Shown: positions 4,728-7,470 of the stretch, in pieces
Layout of the letters: the number at the start of each line of letters is the position of its first letter
Numbering within the stretch: position 1 is the stretch's first letter
Origin: Armatimonadota bacterium
Lineage (GTDB): Bacteria > Armatimonadota > JAAZEB01
Length of the DNA stretch: 7,470 nt
Direction of reading: 5' to 3'
Assembly: GCA_012841485.1 (NCBI GenBank)
Contig: DUUU01000179.1
Location: forward strand, 1 to 7,470
Translations under genes and position numbers: made by a program
The notes under the pieces: model-generated
Told to the model about the DNA's origin: nothing
Seen by the model: the letters and a program-made list of their open reading frames with translations, nothing else
The model's database searches: none

Positions 4728-6371
4728 ATGGCGACTGGCAGGCCTGTGACGCTGATGGCGCTTATCATGGCACCTCTTCATCTTTTTCCCTTGCTGCAGG
4801 GATCATCGCAGCTATCGGACCTCCGGGCCGCACTCAAGGCCGCGGAGGAGATGATCCAGACGCTCGACGTGATCGTTTGGGTGGCGGATATCAGAACATT
4901 GCAGGTCTACTGCCTCAGCTACGGCGCTGAGCGCATCCTTGGTTATCCCTCCAATCCCCAATCGATGGATCAGGACTTCCTGCGCCACCATATCCATCCT
5001 GATGATCGCGAGCGGGTTCTGCAGGAGATCCAGGCGTGCGCTGCTGCTAGTCGCCCGGCCCGGCTGGAGTACCGCGGCGTCACCATGGATGGGCAGGTGG
5101 TGCGCTTGCGTAACCACCTGCACGTGCTTGCCGATCCCGCGGGCCATTCACGGCGGCTTGTGGGCAGCATCATCGATCTCACGGGTTCGGAGAAGCCGGA
5201 ATCCACTCCACCCGGTGAGGGGCTCCTTCACGAGGTGCTGCTGCGTTGCATCATGGCGCCGGCGGCGGTGCTCGATGGCAACCTGATGGTGACCCATGTC
5301 AATAAGGCGTTTGCACACCGCTGGGGGTGCAGTGCCCCGGATCTGCTGGGGCGGAGCAGCGCTCAGGTTTTCTCGCCCAAGATCTGCGCGGCCCTGGCGC
5401 GTGTCCGCGAGACCCGCGAGGAGTGTGTCGTGGCCGCGCCGCCAGCGCCCGCGGAGGCCAATGCCGGCGACGTGGGGGCCCCGGATCTGTGGCGTCTGGT
5501 GCCGGTTGCTGGCGAGGGGGAAGGCCTCGCGGGTATTGTGATGATTCTGGCCCAGGAGACGGTGCCCTCTTCCCAGGAGTCAGGCATAGCCCCGGTGCCG
5601 CTGCGCGATGCCGGCGCGCTTCGGGAGCGTTTTCTGGCTACTGTCGCGCATGAGCTTCGCAACCCGCTGACCGCGATGCTCAACTCGCTGGAAGTGGTGC
5701 GAGCCGCGGTGCCCGAGCACCCGCATGCCACCCGGGCGATGAACATCCTGGAGCGGAGCATCCGCTTGCAGGCCCGCCTGATAGAGGACCTGATGCACTT
5801 CTCCGCGGCGGCAAGTGGCCAGCTGCGCCTGCATCGGACGACGGTTGACCTCCATGCTGTTGTCTCGTCGGCTGTGGATGCGGAGCGCGCGAACGCGGAG
5901 AACGCCTCGCTCGCGCTGTATGTGGAGCTCACGCCTGGACTGTGGGTGAATGGGGATGCCGACCGGCTGCAGCAGGCCGCGGCCAACCTGATCAGCAACG
6001 CCATCAAGTACACGGCGCCCGGCGGAGAGGTGTTCGTCCGCCTGAGCCGGATGGAGGGGGAGCCGCGAACCCAGGCGTCGGATTCCGCCGCGTCGCCACA
6101 TTCCGAGCAGCCTCCACCCGGATGGGCCTGCCTGGTGGTGGAAGATACCGGAATGGGCATCTCTCCAGAGCTTCTGCCCCGGCTTTTCCGGGTGTTCCAG
6201 AGGGGTGAAGATGCCGCGCGCGTCCAGCCCGGCCTGGGGGTTGGTTTGGCGCTGGTGTGGTCGATTGTCGAGATGCACGGAGGGCGGGTGTGGGTAGATA
6301 GCGAGGGCCTGGGCAAAGGCAGCCGCTTCGGCATCGAGTTGCCCGTGATCGAGCCCCGCTCCTGCCATTGA
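4728..6371 (+). CDS. Sensor histidine kinase with two PAS domains
   Basis: A 547-residue sensor kinase. A PAS domain at about 42-153 has a PAS_3-like look (I-L-G-Y, H-P-D-D-R at 90-94, M-D-G-Q-V-V-R-L at 120-127). A second, weaker PAS lies at about 166-278 and contains a loop rich in Ala, Pro and Glu. The HisKA domain carries phospho-acceptor His308 in A-H-E-L-R-N-P-L. The ATPase domain has the N box N-L-I-S-N-A-I-K-Y (420-428), G1 E-D-T-G-M-G (472-477) and G2 G-L-G-V-G-L (502-507). About 20 extra residues with many Ser and Pro (443-464) sit between N and G1. Apart from a short hydrophobic stretch at 8-24 there is no transmembrane segment, so it probably senses a cytoplasmic signal. An in-frame TAA at 4713 blocks upstream starts; the ATG at 4728 is first available but lacks a ribosome binding site, and Met10 or Met14 are alternatives. 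Its TGA lies within the -35 box of the next gene. Confidence 0.92.
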   Translation: MATGRPVTLMALIMAPLHLFPLLQGSSQLSDLRAALKAAEEMIQTLDVIVWVADIRTLQVYCLSYGAERILGYPSNPQSMDQDFLRHHIHPDDRERVLQEIQACAAASRPARLEYRGVTMDGQVVRLRNHLHVLADPAGHSRRLVGSIIDLTGSEKPESTPPGEGLLHEVLLRCIMAPAAVLDGNLMVTHVNKAFAHRWGCSAPDLLGRSSAQVFSPKICAALARVRETREECVVAAPPAPAEANAGDVGAPDLWRLVPVAGEGEGLAGIVMILAQETVPSSQESGIAPVPLRDAGALRERFLATVAHELRNPLTAMLNSLEVVRAAVPEHPHATRAMNILERSIRLQARLIEDLMHFSAAASGQLRLHRTTVDLHAVVSSAVDAERANAENASLALYVELTPGLWVNGDADRLQQAAANLISNAIKYTAPGGEVFVRLSRMEGEPRTQASDSAASPHSEQPPPGWACLVVEDTGMGISPELLPRLFRVFQRGEDAARVQPGLGVGLALVWSIVEMHGGRVWVDSEGLGKGSRFGIELPVIEPRSCH

Positions 6372-6396
6372 CAGGGATGCGGGCGCTTGCTACAAT
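6368..6396 (+). promoter_or_regulatory. Sigma-70-type promoter of pilin gene 1, overlapping the kinase stop codon
   Basis: TTGACA (6368-6373), a 17-nt spacer and TACAAT (6391-6396) make a near-consensus promoter. The kinase TGA (6369-6371) is inside the -35 hexamer, so the kinase end and the pilin promoter share bases. Transcription should start near 6403, leaving a leader of about 58 nt. Confidence 0.88.
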
Positions 6397-6427
6397 AGAT
6401 AGGGCGTGACTTGAGGGGATATCAGTT

Positions 6428-6443
6428 GCTCGTGCAGATGAGC
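6428..6443 (+). promoter_or_regulatory. Leader hairpin of pilin gene 1
   Basis: GCTC (6428-6431) and GAGC (6440-6443) can pair around an 8-nt loop just before the ribosome binding site. The second pilin leader keeps the same stem with one more base pair, and the sequence ATCAGT-Y-GCTCGTGCAG around it is conserved between the copies. Possibly a translational control or mRNA-stability element. Confidence 0.35.
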
Positions 6444-6460
6444 CCTGAAGGAGTGTTCCC

Positions 6461-7114
6461 ATGAAGCGGCGATCCGGATTTACGCTTATCGAGCTCCTAG
6501 TCGTCATCGCGATTATCGCCATCCTGGCGGCGATCCTCTTTCCGGTGTTCGCGCGTGCCCGCGAGAACGCGCGCAAGGCCTCCTGCATGTCCAACGTGAA
6601 GCAACTGGCCATCGGCGTCACGATGTACTTGCAGGATTACGACGAGACCTTCTTTCCGCGCTTCCACGGCACAATCGACGCGATGGGTGTGCGCTGGTAT
6701 CCCGTCAGCTCGCAGCCCACCTACTTTCTGGAGCCGTACGTGAAGAATGATAAGGTTTTCAAGTGCCCCTCCATCTCGTTGAACTGGGCGACCTGCTACG
6801 GCTACAATGTCAACCTGGGGCCGTCAGTGACCCTGTCGAGGGTGGAGCAAGTCTCGGACCTGGTAGTGTTGGGTGATGACCAGTTCGGGAGCGGGTGGTA
6901 CTACCCGCCCAGCTGGGGCAAGGCTAGCTTCGGCGCCAACTTCTGCAACAAGCCCGGCACGCTCGCGGAAAACATTCAGTGGGGGGTGAACGCGCCGTAT
7001 GGGCGGCACTCGGAGGGCGTGAACATCGCGTTCGCGGATGGCCATGCCAAGTGGATCAAGCCCGAGAAGCTCTGGAACGGCGGTGCGAATAACCCTTACT
7101 ACCAGCAGTGGTAG
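6461..7114 (+). CDS. Prepilin-like protein with class III signal and H-X9-DG motif (pilin 1)
   Basis: A 217-residue protein with a type IV prepilin leader: positively charged M-K-R-R-S-G, predicted cleavage between Gly6 and Phe7, Glu11 at mature position 5, and a hydrophobic helix to about residue 30. Prepilin peptidase would cleave and methylate it, and the product would join a type IV pilus or type II secretion pseudopilus, or sit at the envelope. After [17 protein letters not shown] comes an extracellular domain ending in [12 protein letters not shown], His183 with nine residues before Asp193-Gly194. This is the H-X9-DG hallmark of large families (DUF1559-like) in Armatimonadota and Planctomycetota. 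Cysteines at 42, 102, 112 and 162 could form disulfides. The ATG follows AAGGAG (6448-6453) with a 7-nt spacer. The specific function is unknown. Confidence 0.92.
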   Translation: MKRRSGFTLIELLVVIAIIAILAAILFPVFARARENARKASCMSNVKQLAIGVTMYLQDYDETFFPRFHGTIDAMGVRWYPVSSQPTYFLEPYVKNDKVFKCPSISLNWATCYGYNVNLGPSVTLSRVEQVSDLVVLGDDQFGSGWYYPPSWGKASFGANFCNKPGTLAENIQWGVNAPYGRHSEGVNIAFADGHAKWIKPEKLWNGGANNPYYQQW

Positions 7115-7137
7115 GTGGCAGGCCTGTCGCACTCACT

Positions 7138-7236
7138 CTGCATGGCCGGCGGGTCTGGATGGAAGGAGGGGGTCTGGGCAAGGGAAGCCTCTCCGGCAGC
7201 GAGTGGCCCCTGATCCAGAGCTCGCTCTGCCATTGA
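7138..7236 (+). pseudogene. Relic of the histidine kinase C-terminus
   Basis: These 33 codons align without gaps to the kinase's last 33 codons (6273-6371) and end at the same TGA. Matching peptide stretches are H-G-x-R-V-W, G-L-G-K-G-S and the terminal C-H. By hand count 68 of the last 93 bases agree (about 73%), with roughly half of the residues conserved. Residues that define the ATPase fold have changed, such as R-F-G-I-E-L to L-S-G-S-E-W, so it is free of selection as protein. There is no start codon context and no upstream kinase sequence. It was probably carried along as part of the promoter of the duplicated pilin gene. Confidence 0.85.
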
Positions 7237-7261
7237 CAGGCGCTTAGGCGGTTGCTATAAT
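7233..7261 (+). promoter_or_regulatory. Consensus sigma-70-type promoter of pilin gene 2
   Basis: TTGACA (7233-7238), a 17-nt spacer and TATAAT (7256-7261) form a perfect consensus promoter. As in copy A, a TGA (7234-7236), here that of the kinase relic, lies inside the -35 box. Compared with copy A the only hexamer change is TACAAT to TATAAT, so pilin 2 may be expressed more strongly at basal level. Confidence 0.9.
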
Positions 7262-7291
7262 GGACAAAAAGCGACATCAAAGGAGATCAGT

Positions 7292-7307
7292 CGCTCGTGC
7301 AGGAGCG
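7292..7307 (+). promoter_or_regulatory. Leader hairpin of pilin gene 2
   Basis: CGCTC (7292-7296) and GAGCG (7303-7307) form a 5-bp stem with a 6-nt loop, the counterpart of the hairpin in the first pilin leader. The stem is kept although the loop has lost two bases and flanking bases differ. Confidence 0.38.
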
Positions 7308-7326
7308 CCGTGAAAGGAGAGTTCCC

Positions 7327-7470
7327 ATGAGGCGGCAATCCGGGTTCACGCTGATCGAGCTGCTCGTCGTCATCGCAATCATCGCCATCCTGGCGGCGAT
7401 CCTCTTTCCGGTGTTCGCGCGTGCCCGCGAGAACGCGCGCAAGGCGTCGTGCATGTCCAATGTGAAGCAA
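7327..7470 (+). CDS. Prepilin-like protein, N-terminal part (pilin 2, cut by window end)
   Basis: The first 48 codons of a second prepilin gene; the frame is open at the window edge. The leader M-R-R-Q-S-G differs from pilin 1 at two positions (K2R, R4Q), whereas the mature part from Phe7 to the last visible residue is identical in all 42 positions, including Glu11 and the [13 protein letters not shown] motif. Nearly all of the 12 nucleotide differences are synonymous, and one stretch from the hydrophobic helix into the A-R-K-A segment is unchanged. AAAGGAG (7313-7319) stands 7 nt before the ATG. The remainder presumably encodes an H-X9-DG domain as in pilin 1, but that part is not visible, so divergence there cannot be judged. 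It probably enters the same envelope or pilus-like machinery. Confidence 0.9.
   Translation, partial: MRRQSGFTLIELLVVIAIIAILAAILFPVFARARENARKASCMSNVKQ

Larger units (their letters stand above)
6273..7137 (+). repeat. Tandem duplication, copy A (kinase tail plus promoter plus pilin)
   Basis: The segment from the kinase's last 33 codons through the first pilin gene matches the segment starting at 7138, at an offset of 865 bp before the leader and 866 bp at the pilin start codon. The left boundary is approximate, because similarity fades upstream of 6273. Copy A contains the intact kinase 3' end. Confidence 0.82.
7138..7470 (+). repeat. Tandem duplication, copy B (runs off the window)
   Basis: The second unit holds the kinase-tail relic, promoter, leader hairpin and pilin 2 start in the same order as copy A. 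Similarity rises from about 73% in the relic to about 92% over the first 144 nt of the pilin gene (12 differences by hand count). The right end lies outside the window, so further copies may follow. Confidence 0.82.

Noticed and set aside
5363..6334. 323-codon open frame on the - strand opposite the histidine kinase
   Set aside because: It is antisense to the kinase core whose H, N, G1 and G2 boxes are all intact, and is Ser/Arg/Thr-rich without any domain.
1..7470. Search for tRNA, rRNA, CRISPR array, integrase, transposase, toxin-antitoxin or phage genes
   Set aside because: None seen: no tRNA T-arm signature, no regularly spaced direct repeats, and no recombinase or transposase motif in any frame.

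Overview
This is a GC-rich bacterial window. The best guess at origin is Armatimonadota or a close relative. That rests mainly on the two type IV prepilin-like genes at the right end, whose N-terminus runs straight into an [19 protein letters not shown] stretch and which end in an H-X9-D-G motif. That combination is strongly expanded in that phylum. The taxonomic call is an inference, because no marker gene is present.

Left part (1-1942, + strand): the last 31 codons of an unidentified gene, possibly an MBL-fold hydrolase, are followed by a complete amidohydrolase-2 family enzyme. Next come a TATAAT-type promoter flanked by an inverted repeat, a structured leader of roughly 110 nt, and a small RNA-binding protein with one RRM domain and a Gly/Arg-rich tail.

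Middle part (2204-3193, - strand): a guanidinium exporter of the Gdx/SugE branch of the SMR family sits behind two tandem hairpins with loops ACGA and ACGC. This looks like a guanidine-II (mini-ykkC) riboswitch. The 3' arm of its second hairpin can alternatively pair with the Shine-Dalgarno sequence. Upstream on the same strand is a YjbQ/UPF0047 protein with an extended -10 promoter only 6 nt from its ATG, which suggests a leaderless mRNA. The next ~690 nt (3194-3884) contain no convincing gene but several strong stem-loops.

Right part (3885-7470, + strand): an OmpR-family response regulator and a two-PAS-domain histidine kinase, which has its own promoter, form a likely two-component pair. 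Then come two prepilin/H-X9-DG genes in tandem; the second is cut by the window edge. The two pilin units are an ~865-bp tandem duplication that carried along the 3' end of the kinase gene. A decayed but ungapped copy of the kinase C-terminus, with its stop codon, survives between the pilin genes. The reason is visible: the kinase stop codon lies inside the TTGACA -35 box of the first pilin promoter, so the promoter could not be duplicated without the kinase tail. Mature pilin N-termini are identical over all 42 visible residues, while the kinase relic has drifted to about 73% nucleotide identity.

The most interesting items are the guanidine-II-like riboswitch with its non-consensus second loop and readable switching mechanism, the duplication with the fossil kinase tail, and the cluster of stem-loops in the gene-free interval before the response regulator.
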